A DNA stretch of 64,000 bases, from NCBI RefSeq assembly GCF_003597395.2, contig NC_133770.1:206231093-206295092 (forward strand). The letters are read 5' to 3'. Below are positions 23,485 through 34,953 of the stretch, one piece after another (the first letter of the stretch is position 1; each line of letters begins with the position of its first letter). The translations under genes and the position numbers were made by a program. The notes beneath the pieces are model-generated. The model was given only the letters and a program-made list of their open reading frames with translations, did no database searches and was not told the origin of the DNA. This stretch comes from Chelonoidis abingdonii (Eukaryota > Chordata > Testudines > Testudinidae).

Positions 23485-25171
23485 CTCTAAAGTCTAATTA
23501 TGACAACTTAAATATCAATAATGTTAACAATGATAATCAAAGCAGGCAGGAAAGAAGAGGAGTGATATTTTGGGTGGAATCTTTTTTTGTTGTTAAATAG
23601 GTAGAGCCTGGTTGTGGGCTGTGGTTCAGAGACAGTCAATTCCTCCTGGTCAACATCCCTCCTATTTTAAAACTCAGCGGTTTCCGCTGGATACAACCCT
23701 GTCTTGAAAAGGACCAATCTCTGAAAGAATGAAGGTTTGTAAAGATATATAAGTGTACCTTTTTTTTCTTTCCCTAATAAAAGGGAATCGTTCTGAGTGC
23801 AGGTAACAAGCTGGCAGTGTTTATAAACTACCCAAGAGATGCTAGAAACTTGAGTAAATTTTGCTTACTCCTTGCTGCTGATGATTTGATAGTCCACTGC
23901 CAAAAGGGAAGTTGGAGTATCCTTCAAAGGAAGACCTCAACTATGATCTGGGAAGTCCTTAGGGAGGAAACCTGGGAGTAAGCCAAGCCTGGGGAGAAGA
24001 CTTGGGCTGGATTTTATATTGTTTCATTATGAGCGCCTTTTATAAATAAAGCCAAAGCCCAGGAACAGGGCAAATTTTGGCACACTGGAACTTGTGTGGA
24101 ATGCACAAGAAGGAATGCAGAAGAAGGTTGAGGGGAACCACCATCAACACAGGGATTTTTTGTGTGCCTACCCACAAAAAAGCTTTGATTTAAGAACAAT
24201 TATAACTGGCAAGCAATTAATCATGTATGATTTGCCCTATTCTAGTGCTCACTGAAAAATAATGGGGTAATATATTTTTATATTGATATCTCCACTGACC
24301 CCACAAGATCTCAGAAAATGTAAATAATTATCTTAGGCATTTCTACAGCTTATGAATACATAAAATAGCACAATAAAATAGCTGTGTATGTTTTCATTGA
24401 AAGTTTCTTTTTCTTTATTTAATGGAAATTAAGAAAAAAGAAACAGTATTATGTCAAAGGGTCTGGTTGAAACCAAGCAGCAAAATATTAGACTTTTGAC
24501 CAAATCCTACCAATTTAATAGGAGTTGCATTTGTGAAAGCAGAATTTGGCCCAGCATTCTTCACTTGCATCACTGCAACGAAGAGTATAGTGCTGCTTTC
24601 CCATATTTTTCTTGCCTCCACCCAACTAACCAAAGATGTAATAAACATGATGCATCAGCTTCAGTTTTAAAAAGGACATGGGAAAGTACTTCAACAGTTT
24701 TATCTTATTTTTGCTTTTGGTTTTATGCTTCTCTTTTTAATTCTCTTAGAAGCTTGAAAATTAAATGGGTTTTCCAGCCAATTCACCTTTGGCAGCCACC
24801 AACTGTTTCTGGCTGTGCTTACGTTAGCGTTCTATATTAACACTGTCTCTTTGTTTTGGTTACCTCCATGTTTCTGAATCAGCATGGTCACTGACATCAT
24901 CGATATTGTCAGCACAGTTCTGGGAATGGGCTGTGACTATCTTGGGCTCCTCCTGCAGGTAAAAACAACACACTGCAGGCCCTACATAAATGGTGGTGTG
25001 AGTGGGGGTGAACCTCCCTGTCAGGCAGCTGCAGTCCATGGTGGCAGCCTGCCTAACTGTTACGGGATAGGGGAACCTGGGCCCTACCAGTCCACTGTGT
25101 TCTGTCTCAGGAGCCCTCTTGAGCACCGTAATCCACAAGTCTGCTACCTGAGGTCAGGCTAACCTTCTCCC
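23485..25171. other. Unclassified sequence
   Basis: No gene or defined element was seen. The 129-codon frame at 24,451-24,840 has no recognisable domain and lies in AT-rich DNA. Confidence 0.45.
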
Positions 25172-26484
25172 CGAGGGCTGCCAGATGTCTGTTTATTGAC
25201 CGGAATGCCCAATTGAAAAGGGACTCTGATTGCTCCCGTCAACACTGCTGACTGGGCTGCTAAAAGTCCGGTTGATGGCGCAGTGGGGCTAAGGCAGCCT
25301 GCCTGCCCACCTATCCTGGTTCCACGCGGCTCCCGGAAGCGGCCAGCATGTCCAGCTCCTCGGCGCGGGGCAACCACGGGGGCTCCGCATACTGCCCCCA
25401 CCCCGAGCTTTGTCTCCACAGTTCCTATTGGCCAGGTATTCCACCCCAGAGCCCACACCCCCAAGGCAGAGCCCTCACCCCCTCCCACACTCCACCCCCC
25501 TGCACCAGCCCAGAGCCCCCTCCCATAACCTGAACCCCTCATTTCTGACCCCACCCCTGTCATAAGTAGATAGGTAAGGTAAGGGTTAATTTTCTTTTAC
25601 TGTAAAGGGTTTACAAAGGGAACCAAACACCTGACCAGAGGACCAATCAGGAAACAGGATTTTCAAAAGTAAGGGTGGGAACCTCTGGAGGTTTTTTGGC
25701 TTTTTTCTGGGTCTTTTTGTTTTCCTCGGCTGTGAGTAAACAAGTTTTTCTTCTAACTCCATCTTCTTTCAAAGTTTCTCCTAAACATCTGTGAGTACAA
25801 AAGGAAACGAAGTAAATAGGCTGTTATATGCTTTGTGTTGTATTTATATGTGTGTTGATGTGCTGGACTGGTTGAATTTGGCTATCTTTTAAATCAGACT
25901 GTTTATTCATATTTTCTTATAAGCAAGAGCCTGTATTGATCTCTTAATGCAGTAATATTGTTTTGTATTTTCTTTCTTTTTATATAAAGTTCTTTTTTAA
26001 AACCTGGCTGAGGTTTTGGGGGTTTCTCCGGTGAGGCTACAGGAAGCGGGGGTGGAAAATCTCGTTATATTAGCTTTACTAGATTTGAATGCATCGCCTG
26101 GTCTGCTGTCTACCTTCTATTGTCCCAGGAAAAGGCTACAGGACAAAGGGAGGGGGAATCTCTTGTGTGAGCTGACTAGGTGAATGCATAGCCTCGGGGA
26201 AGCTAGATTGCCTCTCCGGTTGTATTCAAGGAGTGAAGTATAGCATCACACCGGCTAACCCAGGAAAGGGGGGGAAGCTGGGGCGGACCCCTTACCCCCT
26301 CCTGCACCCCAACACCTGCCCCAGCTCAGTGAAAGTGAGTGAGGGTGGATGAGAGTGAGCGACAGAGGGAGAGGGAAATGGAGTGAGAGGGGGCAGGGCC
26401 TCAGAGAAGGGGTGGGAGCAGGGGGCAGCCTCGGGGCAGAGCAAGAGTGTTCAGTTCTGTGTGATTACAAAGTTGGCAACCCTA
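25172..26484. mobile_element. DNA transposon with (T)AGGGTTGCCA-type termini, split by an LTR
   Basis: The left 'gagggctgccag' (25,173) and right 'gttggcaaccct' (end 26,484) are inverted ends. The flanks cttctccc (25,164-25,171) and cttttccc (26,485-26,492) match 7/8 with a one-base offset. GC-rich interior lies at 25,173-25,557 and 26,287-26,484, and between them is an LTR-like block. Open frames of 81-134 codons in the GC-rich part are compositional. Confidence 0.65.
25558..26286 (+). mobile_element. Nested solo LTR, about 729 bp
   Basis: It starts 'tgtcataagtagatagg' and contains 'accaatcaggaaacag', a run of T-rich sequence, and 'tttatataaagttc' before a G-rich end. This is the arrangement I recall for turtle LTRs beginning TGTCATAA. 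The 5-mer acccc occurs on both sides (25,553-25,557; 26,287-26,291), but in C-rich sequence where chance is likely. The right end lacks a canonical CA, so that boundary is approximate. Confidence 0.6.
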
Positions 26485-27439
26485 CTTTTCCCTCGGCCTC
26501 TTCCTACTGCTGTGCCCCTCCTCTTGTGGCACATAGTGGCTGATGGTTGTCCCTGGTGTCCTGGTCCACGGGTCGCAGCAGGGTTGGGAGTCTTGGCTCT
26601 GTGCTGTAGACCTCCCTCAGCAATGCTTTCCTGGAGTAATCCCTCAGCAGCAACGAGTGTATGTCTGCCTGTCTCCATCTGCCCTCCTCCTGTGCTGAAG
26701 ACACCCTCTTTTAAGTCTCTCCTCCAACTGGAGCATGCCCAGTAAGCCAGTCCAGGCATGGTATCTTGGGCCCAGAGTTGTTCTTGCACTCTTTACTCTC
26801 CAGCATGGGTTTTATGCAAGGCATTACAAGTGGCTTCTTTCCTCTCTCTCACTTTTTGGAGGAAGATTGATTAATTTTAAAAAGCAGGTATTTAGAAGCC
26901 AGAGGACATTCCTTACCCAGTGGATCTTGATTATAGTTCAGCCCCCAAATCTGAGGATGAACTAACTACGGTGGAGGTAGGGTAAGAGCACTGACATTTT
27001 CAAATAGCATCTTCTTGCACAACAGATCTGTTTCTTGTGTATTATCTGTTTACTTTACTGACAAAAGTAAGTGTAATGCTTGTTACTCCTGTCAGCCACA
27101 CAGAGCCAATGTGCAATGGCTTCTTTTCTGGCTCATGCATTATCAAATGAATTGCTACATTCATAATGCAAAATCTTCATCATTAGCAATGATGCATGAA
27201 CCAGCAAGAACACAGCTGGACTTTCATATCCCATCTTTTTTTCCTTATAAAATGAATAATCATGTTTAATTAGGGAGAAACTACAATGGCGCTTTTACAG
27301 TCAATTTTCATTTTAAAGTATCCCTTTTAATTTTCTGAGTTTTAGTTGAAGAACATTGCATTCATTTTGCTCAGTCAAGAAAATCCACCCTTTTTATTGT
27401 GATAAAAAAATTGAAATATATCTAATGTGCTTTTCAATG
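26485..27439. other. Unclassified sequence
   Basis: A more GC-rich part to about 26,800 may be another repeat. 27,240-27,360 is AT-rich with homeodomain-like taattag motifs. No gene was recognised. Confidence 0.4.
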
Positions 27440-27712
27440 GAGCAGAGAAAGGTATAATATGATCCAATGGCTGAAAGTTGAAGCAAGACAAATTCAAAAT
27501 GGAAATAAGATGTGAATTTTGAACGGCGAGAGTAATTAACCATTGGAACAATTTACCAAGGGTCATCATGGGCACTCTCCATCGCAGACAATTCTGACAT
27601 CATGACTGGATGTTTTCTAAAAGATATGCCCTAGGAATTATTTTGGGGAAGTTCTACGGCCTTTGTTATACAGGAGGTCAGACTAGATGATCAGAATGGT
27701 CCTTTCTGGCAA
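27440..27712 (+). mobile_element. CR1 LINE 3' end, 5'-truncated
   Basis: The CR1 tail blocks appear in order: 'ggctgaaagttgaagcaaga', 'aattaaccattggaacaatt', 'ctaggaattattttgggg', 'caggaggtcagactagatga' and 'atggtcctttctggc'. These form the 3' UTR after ORF2 of sauropsid CR1. No coding sequence remains. Confidence 0.85.
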
Positions 27713-28399
27713 ATAAGTATTCAGTACGCATTCTGCTGTCTGAATCAAAATCTATAAAAGGGTCCACTGAAAATATAAAATTCTCCATCTGTATGAAATG
27801 AATGGCTATTTGTATATGGAAAATACAGCTTACTAAAGTCAATATTTGTTCAGTAATTGATTAGAAGATTCCAGGGTAGATTGATTTAAATCTAACAATG
27901 CTGTAATTGACAATTATCACTATCATATGGCACTGTCATTGCTGAATAGCTTTATGAGTGGCTTTCTTATCTGTAATGACAGCAATTATTTTAAAGTATT
28001 TAAGCCTGAGAAACAGACGGGTGAAGTATACGTTACCATATTTAAACTAATTTCATTTCACTATGTTTTTCTCAATCTTACTGAGTGCAATATACTTAGA
28101 TTGTAAGCTCTTGGGGCAGAGATCAAGACATGTATTCTTCTGCATACTGAAGTGCAGAGAATTCTATTAGAGCTCAACATACAACACATCTACAAATCAA
28201 ATATTTAATAACTATAGCAGAATGCAATCTACTATTATCAGCGTGCTAAGGGGCATTAACAAAGATAATCAGTATCGCCCAAGAATTAAGAGGCAGTGAA
28301 CAATTTGTGTGTGACACCCTGATCTTGAAAATTCACAAACGGCGGATTGTGTCCAGTTAGTTCTTCTGACCACTGAAGTGTCTTATTGTCATGGTAAAC
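27713..28399. other. AT-rich sequence, possibly conserved non-coding
   Basis: 27,890-28,030 has repeated taattg/caattat and catatg-type motifs and no repeat signature. 28,095-28,130 ('gattgtaagctcttggggca') resembles a SINE tail fragment. No gene was seen. Confidence 0.3.
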
Positions 28400-29300
28400 T
28401 CTTATGTTATGTCATAAATAATCAAAGTAAAATGAATAGATATAAGTAGAACAGGACTATAGGAGTATAAGGTTGACAAGTATACAGAAGTGATGAGTGT
28501 GTATTAGGTATATAAGTAAAAGAAGGCAGTAATGCAAGGTCTACAGGCTAAGTCCTGTAAGATTTCAGCTTAGCCACACTAGGACTCAGGCTTAAGGAGA
28601 CTTGATTTGAGTGGGTGACCTAAGATTGACCCTATGCCAAGAAAGCCACAAGATTACTACATCTATTCATGATGTGCCAATAGGTGATGTTACAGAAAAA
28701 TAGACCACAAGACAACTGATTGTAACATCATGAAAAGTTCTGTTCTGAGCACAGGTTGCCCTGGAAACAGGTTGACTTAAATGTTAATAAGACGCAAATA
28801 AGAAAAAGGAGAAATAAGAGAACGACCTATAGAAAGTGGAGCAGCCCCAAAATTCCTGGGGTGTGGAAGTACAGATAAGAAAAAGGAGGGTTGGAACCCT
28901 CATGCATGTGCATAAGGTATTAGAACATGGTCAGAACAACGAGATAAAAGAAGTGCCCTGGCTGAGATAAACTGGGAAGACCTCATTGGGACAACCCCAG
29001 CAGGAACTATCCTTCTACAACAACTACTTGTTGAGAGATCCACTACACTCTATATAGTATCTTTGGATATGTGAGTATGAATACAGCAGAAGCTATTGAA
29101 TGGCCTCTCAGGTTTCATACACAAATGTGAGATTGTAAAACTAATTCTCTGCTTAGTAAAACTTATAACACAGATAAAACTTCTTACTTATGATTGTGTG
29201 TGGGGTCACTGTCTTTGTTCTTCATGTGTTCCTAGAGCTCCAAATCTAAGGATGATTTCTACACTAATAATCTTAAAACTGTGGCCCCATAGGAGCTCGA
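28400..29300 (+). mobile_element. LTR-like block, probably endogenous-retrovirus-derived
   Basis: The sequence from about 28,400 runs through 'gataaactgggaagacctc' (28,965-28,985) and 'tccactacactctatatagt' (29,038-29,060), then a T-rich stretch with 'acacagataaaacttc'. This resembles the promoter/R region of turtle retroviral LTRs as I recall them. Boundaries and TSD were not established. There is no coding content. Confidence 0.35.
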
Positions 29301-32300
29301 CTCACTGTGGTTTACCACAGAACTATTAATCAATTCAGAATTAAAACAAAGGCTACAGAATTGTGATTGTACAAGCAATTCCTGAGTATCCAAGAAGGTC
29401 AGATTGACTTAAGAAGGCAGGTGCAAATATGCTTGGCACAGAGAGGAGAGTAAATGTTCTACTGTACATTCAAGTAGTGTTTTTCAAAAGTAATTTTTTC
29501 ATTATAGTTGGATATCTGAGCCTACTGACAGTGGTGGCCATCTTGCTAGAAAGTCATGTAAATTTGTGACTATGACAGAGTGGTAGCTCAATGTCAATTT
29601 ATAAATGAATTTCTAACTCCCTTTAATAGTATCTCTAGTGCTATTATATTTTATTTACTAGGGCAGATTTGGAAAATGCTTATATTGTTTTACGCTGAGC
29701 TGCCAATGACTTGATTTTTGAGAAAGATGGTTACTTCCAGCATTTACCTCAAAAAGGTTAACAACATATTTGGAGATGAGGAAAAGTCAGGCTTTGTTTT
29801 GGCAAAAGCTTTGTCAAGTTTTGTAAAGACAACACCAGGAGCGGTTTGGCTCTGGGTTGTGTTTATCCAGATTCCCAAATTTCAGAGGTAATTGGATAAA
29901 TGGTTCTCGCTTTGACCTAACTTTAATTGCTATTAAAAGCTGAGATTACAAATCTATGTAGTATTGTGCTTCTTACAGTACATGAGAATGCTCTGATAGC
30001 TGGACAGAGCAGAATGGGCAATATATTCCTTTAACACTCAAGCATGTCTATACTATTTACTTACTTCTATCTATTATATCTCTATCCACACAGAGAATAT
30101 CACACAAGAAGGAGGAGGGGGAGGAAAGGCATAACTAAATGCTGTTCGAGTAAAAATAATAATACCATGAACATATAATAAAACTGAATCTGGTTCTTAT
30201 CAATTATTATTATTGAGTAGAAGAAATGGTAATGGACAGTGGGTTGCAGATTTAGACAAAGACTACTCTCTGTTGAGGGATTAGATAATTCAGGGAACTG
30301 GTAATGGAATACTGAGCTTTTCACCTCTAAGTAAGCCATTCAGATCAGTATATAGTCAGTACAGACAAAAAGCTGTGTTATTGTCAGATGCTATTGGGTT
30401 ATCTAGGTGAAGTGATTTAATGACTTCAGTCCATTTCTTAGGGACAAGTGATCAAATCACCAAACAAATAAATAAATTACATTTTGGAAGCCTTGACAAC
30501 TGTCCCAATAAAAGGAGCATGGAGACTGGACTGAACTACCCTCTTAGTCTTAACAGTAGGCCTTCCAGGTTCAGGGTTAAAACATGTTGATAAGCCATGG
30601 TGTACCATAATGGATAAACAAAAGCATACTGTCTTCCAAGGTTCTTTCCACCAACACTTAATTCAACTGTAAAGTGAAAGTGATTAGTCTGCTTGTAGCT
30701 ATAGTTGCTCTCACTTAGTACTACTAGGCTCAACACTGACACAGATTTCAAAGCTTCTTTATTGTACGTATAAATGGTAATGAGGCAAATAACTGCCTTT
30801 TTCATGCACTCACACCCTCCCCCTCACTACAGACTACACTAACTGCAGGATATTATTGTATTACTTTGTTGTGAGGCTAAACCCCCACTCCCATAATTGA
30901 AGTAAGTGTGGGCTGGGGGAGCAACAGTACACTGCTAACATTCCATTTTGATTGCAACTGTTAAATTAAAATAAAAATGTCTTTAAAGGCATTCCTGGGC
31001 ATTTCTCTAAGGAACACTCACCTACCATGCAATTAACTCACAAGCTGTCCACTGAAAGTCATTGTTTATCTCTAGATATTGTACTGAAATAACAATGAGG
31101 AAGCAAATATTCTCAAGAAAGCAAATGCAGACAGTAGTTTGAAACAAGTTTGAAGAAAATATGCCTTTCTCCTTGTCATAACATAAAGGGATGCATTTTC
31201 AGCTTGGTTCCTTTACAAGTCACCTAAATGTACAGTGTGTGCATATATATCTATAAACGTATGTAAACACTTGAGTAACTCTTCACTATGGAAGAGTCCC
31301 CTAATGCCTTTATGTGAGGGCAGATCTCTAAGAGTATAGTTTTTTGTTCTGAGGAAGAAAAGGTAATCTCTTATGAGACAGAGTGGACCTTGCACGCCAC
31401 ACTACATGACAACATAACCTCATTTAGAGAAAGCTTTAAACCCTAGTTCACTAGTCATGTTTCTTCAATATAAAAATAACTGGATTTAGGGTTACTCTCA
31501 AATTCAAGCAAGAAAGAGTGGGAAGTATGTCTGTGTTGAGGAAGCAGCCACCAGAGAGTGCAACTGGGATTCTGCCCCTGGAAAAAACTACCAGTCCAGC
31601 CGGGAGCATTGATGAAAGTAGCTCTGAAAAAGAGACATTATTCTTTCCTGGGTATATGTATCCAAAAAAGCATAATAACCAATAATAATAATAATAATCC
31701 AGTAATTCATCACCTGATTTTAAAATGGGGAAAATGCATGTTACACGTCCTATACTTAATTTGTGCTGTGGTACTAGACCATTATCTAAATTCTTCTAAA
31801 GACAGAAATTCCAGTAGAATTTTCAGCCAGTTCCTGCTGGTTCTCAGTTGGCCAGTAGGCATGGGAACAAAGCAACGAGGTCTATTGACCACCCCACCCC
31901 CATTAGAAATCAAGAGAGACATACAGAAAGATGATAATGGAATTTCTCATGGAATTTTCACTAGAAGATTTCTTGAGAAGAAAGCACAGCCTTATTTGCT
32001 TTCTTATTTTGTTTCCAACACACCTATAGGAAAATAAATTTGAACCAGTTATTTTACTGGCTAAATACCCTGGCAACTAAAGCAAGAGTGGCTCAAATGA
32101 CAATCACAAGGCAAATTCAGCCCATGGAAACCACTTGTGTATGGAGACACAGCCCATGGAGACTACAAAATCCAATATGCAGCAGCTCTGCTTGAGACAA
32201 GACAGGGCACTTTGCCTGTTGAGATCTGTAGTCTATCCAGGACTCACTTCCACATTAATAATAAGAGCAGTTGTAACCTGCTACGTTTTATGCAGTTTAG

Positions 32301-33639
32301 GTGGCAACACCTCCTGCCCTTGACAAGTTGTCAGGGAAACACTTGGATCAGCAAAGTTTGGGGGCTCCCTTCCAAAGGCACATATCGATCAATTTCAAAG
32401 AACTTAAAATAACTGAACCAAATGCTGAGTTAGTCTCTGTTATCTTATAGGAGTTGAATTATTTATTTCAGTGAATGTAATGCTCACCACAAGTGCTATT
32501 GCCACATACTAATGACACTTATTTTCCCAAACAACAGTAATCTGCCCAGAAATTATTAGTTTAATGATAGCGACAAAGGTCCTTACCTGTGAAAGCATTT
32601 GTGGCCTGAAAACCAGCTTCCTGCATACTGCTCTCTCAGCGAAACTTGTGATTCCAATCTTAACCTGTCCTTACTAGAGGCAACTGCTAGGCTTGAAGCT
32701 GTCAAGTCACTTCCATCTTAATTTGTCACAGTCCATTTCTCTCCCCATTCCAGCATTTGGCATCATCCAATTCCCTCCTGCTCCCAGGTCCTTTGAGCCG
32801 TAGGTACAAGGGATATGCACTGAGCCCAAACAGCAAACGTACGACACTCACCTCAGCCGTCCAGCCAGAGGATTTTGGCCATGATGAATTTGAAAGTGAA
32901 GACAATTGTCAGACTGAGATTGTATTTCCTTTTTAAAATTTAGTTCTAATCCACAGTTCATCCAGCATCATTTTTTCAGGACTGAGCCACTTGTGATGTT
33001 CAATTGTCTTGTCTCTCTTGTGCTTCTCTCCCGTTTCAGGCACACTCACTGAGAAATTAGAAAAGAAGAGATTATGTTTCCTGATGACTTCTAGCAACAT
33101 TAATATTAATAGACTCCCGGGAACAACAAAAACCCAAAACACATGATCGGGGATTGATTGTACACATTAAAGGGGATCTTCAGAAGGCAAATATTATGAT
33201 TTTGCTGAGATGCAAAGTGTGACCGCACAGCTCTTTGAAGTGCAAAGAGAAACAGTGCTGAGGGTGTCAGATATGATTTACATTTACAGATATGATATGA
33301 TTTACATTTCAAAAGCCATATTTAGTAGAGATGGGGAGATACAGTACAATAACAAAATTGCAGTTAAAAGGGAAAAGGAAAAGCACTTAAGGATCTCAAG
33401 TCTAGCCTATTCACAATCACAGTGAGGTTAGCAGCATTTTATAAAGCTGCTTCCCTTCTTTTCTGGAGCAAGATGCAGAGTACTGCAGACTGTGAACCTG
33501 CGTGTGTGCATCTAACAATTGTCTTCCATGGTTAAAACCCCTTTGCTACAGGTGCTGTTAATAACCTGTTCAAAATCTCAGTTGAAACACAGAAGATGCT
33601 ACCTAGATGCTTAGCAAGGTTAAAAAACAGGTTATAGAG
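29301..33639. other. Long unclassified stretch
   Basis: No defined element was seen except (AAT)n near 31,682-31,699. The 159-codon frame at 31,558-32,037 is AT-rich, crosses that microsatellite and shows no domain, so I do not call it a gene. Confidence 0.45.
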
Positions 33640-34061
33640 CTGTGATTCTCAACCAGGGGTCCTGGGGCCCCCTGGGGGGCTGTGAGCAGGTTTTAGGGGA
33701 TCTGCCAAGAGGGAGAGGGTTAGATTTTCTGGGGCTCAGGGCAGAAAGCCGAAGCCCCACCGTATGGGGCTGAACCCAGGGCCCTGAGCCCCGCCACCCA
33801 TGGCTGCAACTGAAGCTTGAGCAATGTAGCTTTGCAGGGGCCCCGTTACATGGGACCCCAGGCAACTGTCCTGCTGGTTACCCCCTAACACTGGCCCTGG
33901 CTTTTATATGCAGAAAAACAGTTATTGTGGCACTGGTGGCCTGTGCAGTTCAGGACCATCCAGGACATTAAACCTTATGTTACAAGGTTTAAGCAGATCC
34001 CCTGAAGTACTTTTATAGCATATTGGGGGGCCCTCAGAAAGAAAAAGGTTGAGAATCCCTG
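33640..34061. mobile_element. hAT-type element with an inserted 73-bp inverted copy
   Basis: The left 'ctgtgattctcaacc' and right 'ggttgagaatccctg' are inverted ends of the CAGTG.TTCTCAACC type. The interior is GC-rich (agggccctgagccccgcc) and then 'atatgcagaaaaacagtt'. No 8-bp TSD is discernible. At 33,940-34,012 it contains sequence that recurs exactly, inverted, at 34,638-34,710. The element text appears to resume at 'ttttatagca' after it. Confidence 0.65.
33940..34012 (+). repeat. Left arm of a 73-bp exact inverted repeat
   Basis: The segment from 'cctgtgcagttcagg' to 'cctgaagtactt' is the exact reverse complement of 34,638-34,710. It lies inside the hAT-type element. Confidence 0.95.
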
Positions 34062-34555
34062 AGAACAAAGGGGGCCTAACTTCTCCACAGTACTTGTTCT
34101 CTCTAGGAGAATTAAGAAACAGGCATCTGTGAATGACTATGTATGTTAAGTAGTAGGGTGCCCAGACTATTTCAACTAGGACATAGATTTAGTCTCATTA
34201 TGGGGACACAGTAGGATGCATATGGGATGGTTTTGGGAGATAGGGAAGTATTTTGTGTGATTAGTCCAGAGGGATGAAGTAATGTTTCAGCATCTGAGAC
34301 ATTCTCTGGTTTGGGCACTTATTGCTGTGGGGAACAGGAAAGTTGACTGCTGAAGGGGGCTTAGAAGTGGGGTCCACTATGATCATCCCTCCCTCGACCC
34401 ACCCATTGGCGCTTTAGCTTCCTCCCTTCCACGCAGCAACCCAGGTGCACCATTCCCTACTTGAATGACATGCTCAGAGCTGAACTGTCTCTGTGCAGGG
34501 CCATTCTATATTGTTTCTCCACTGGCCCACATGTTGTGACCTGAGAAGAGTCTCC

Positions 34556-34640
34556 ATAGGAACATAGGAATTGTCATACTTGATCAGACCCCAGGTCCAG
34601 CTAGTTCAATATATTATCTTTGTCAACGGCCACCACCAAG
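34556..34640 (+). repeat. Fragment of an interspersed retroposon
   Basis: 'aggaacataggaattg', 'cttgatcagaccccagg' and 'agctagttcaatat' match a dispersed repeat I recall as very common in turtles ('aacataggaattgccatac...'). It leads directly into the right arm of the exact inverted repeat. Confidence 0.5.
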
Positions 34641-34710
34641 TACTTCAGGGGATCTGCTTAAACCTTGTAACATAAGGTTTAATGTCCTGGATGGTCCTGA
34701 ACTGCACAGG
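34638..34710 (-). repeat. Right arm of a 73-bp exact inverted repeat
   Basis: Exact reverse complement of 33,940-34,012; the spacer is 625 bp. No homology extends beyond either side of the arms. Confidence 0.95.
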
Positions 34711-34773
34711 AGATTCTGACACGCTTTTCAGACTTATCTGCATAAGGATACTCTGGAGAGTTATACTGACTCA

Positions 34774-34953
34774 ATTAAAGGTGTGATGTCAATAAGCATA
34801 AATTGAAGTGTGCTAATCCCCCACCTGACTCTGCCAGGCTCTCATTCAGGAGTCAAATGGCTTTAAATCACTTGAACTTAATCCTCTTCCAAGGAGGCAT
34901 ATACACAGGAGTTTCACACACTTTAATTTATGGGTACCGACTTCACACCTTTA
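34774..34953. repeat. Imperfect inverted-repeat element
   Basis: The arm 34,774-34,812 ('attaaaggtgtgatgtc' to 'attgaagtgtg') pairs with 34,917-34,953 ('cacactttaattta' to 'gacttcacaccttta'), with about 100 bp between. This resembles a palindromic MITE. Outer ends and TSD are not defined. Confidence 0.5.

Noticed and set aside
24451..24840. 129-codon open frame
   Set aside because: AT-rich, cysteine/serine-rich translation with no family resemblance and an overlapping antisense frame.
31558..32037. 159-codon plus-strand open frame
   Set aside because: It crosses an (AAT)n tract giving an asparagine run, has no recognisable domain and no promoter or splice context.
33640..34710. A CRISPR-like or attachment-site repeat
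   Set aside because: Only two inverted arms, inside eukaryotic transposable elements; no array and no spacer periodicity.
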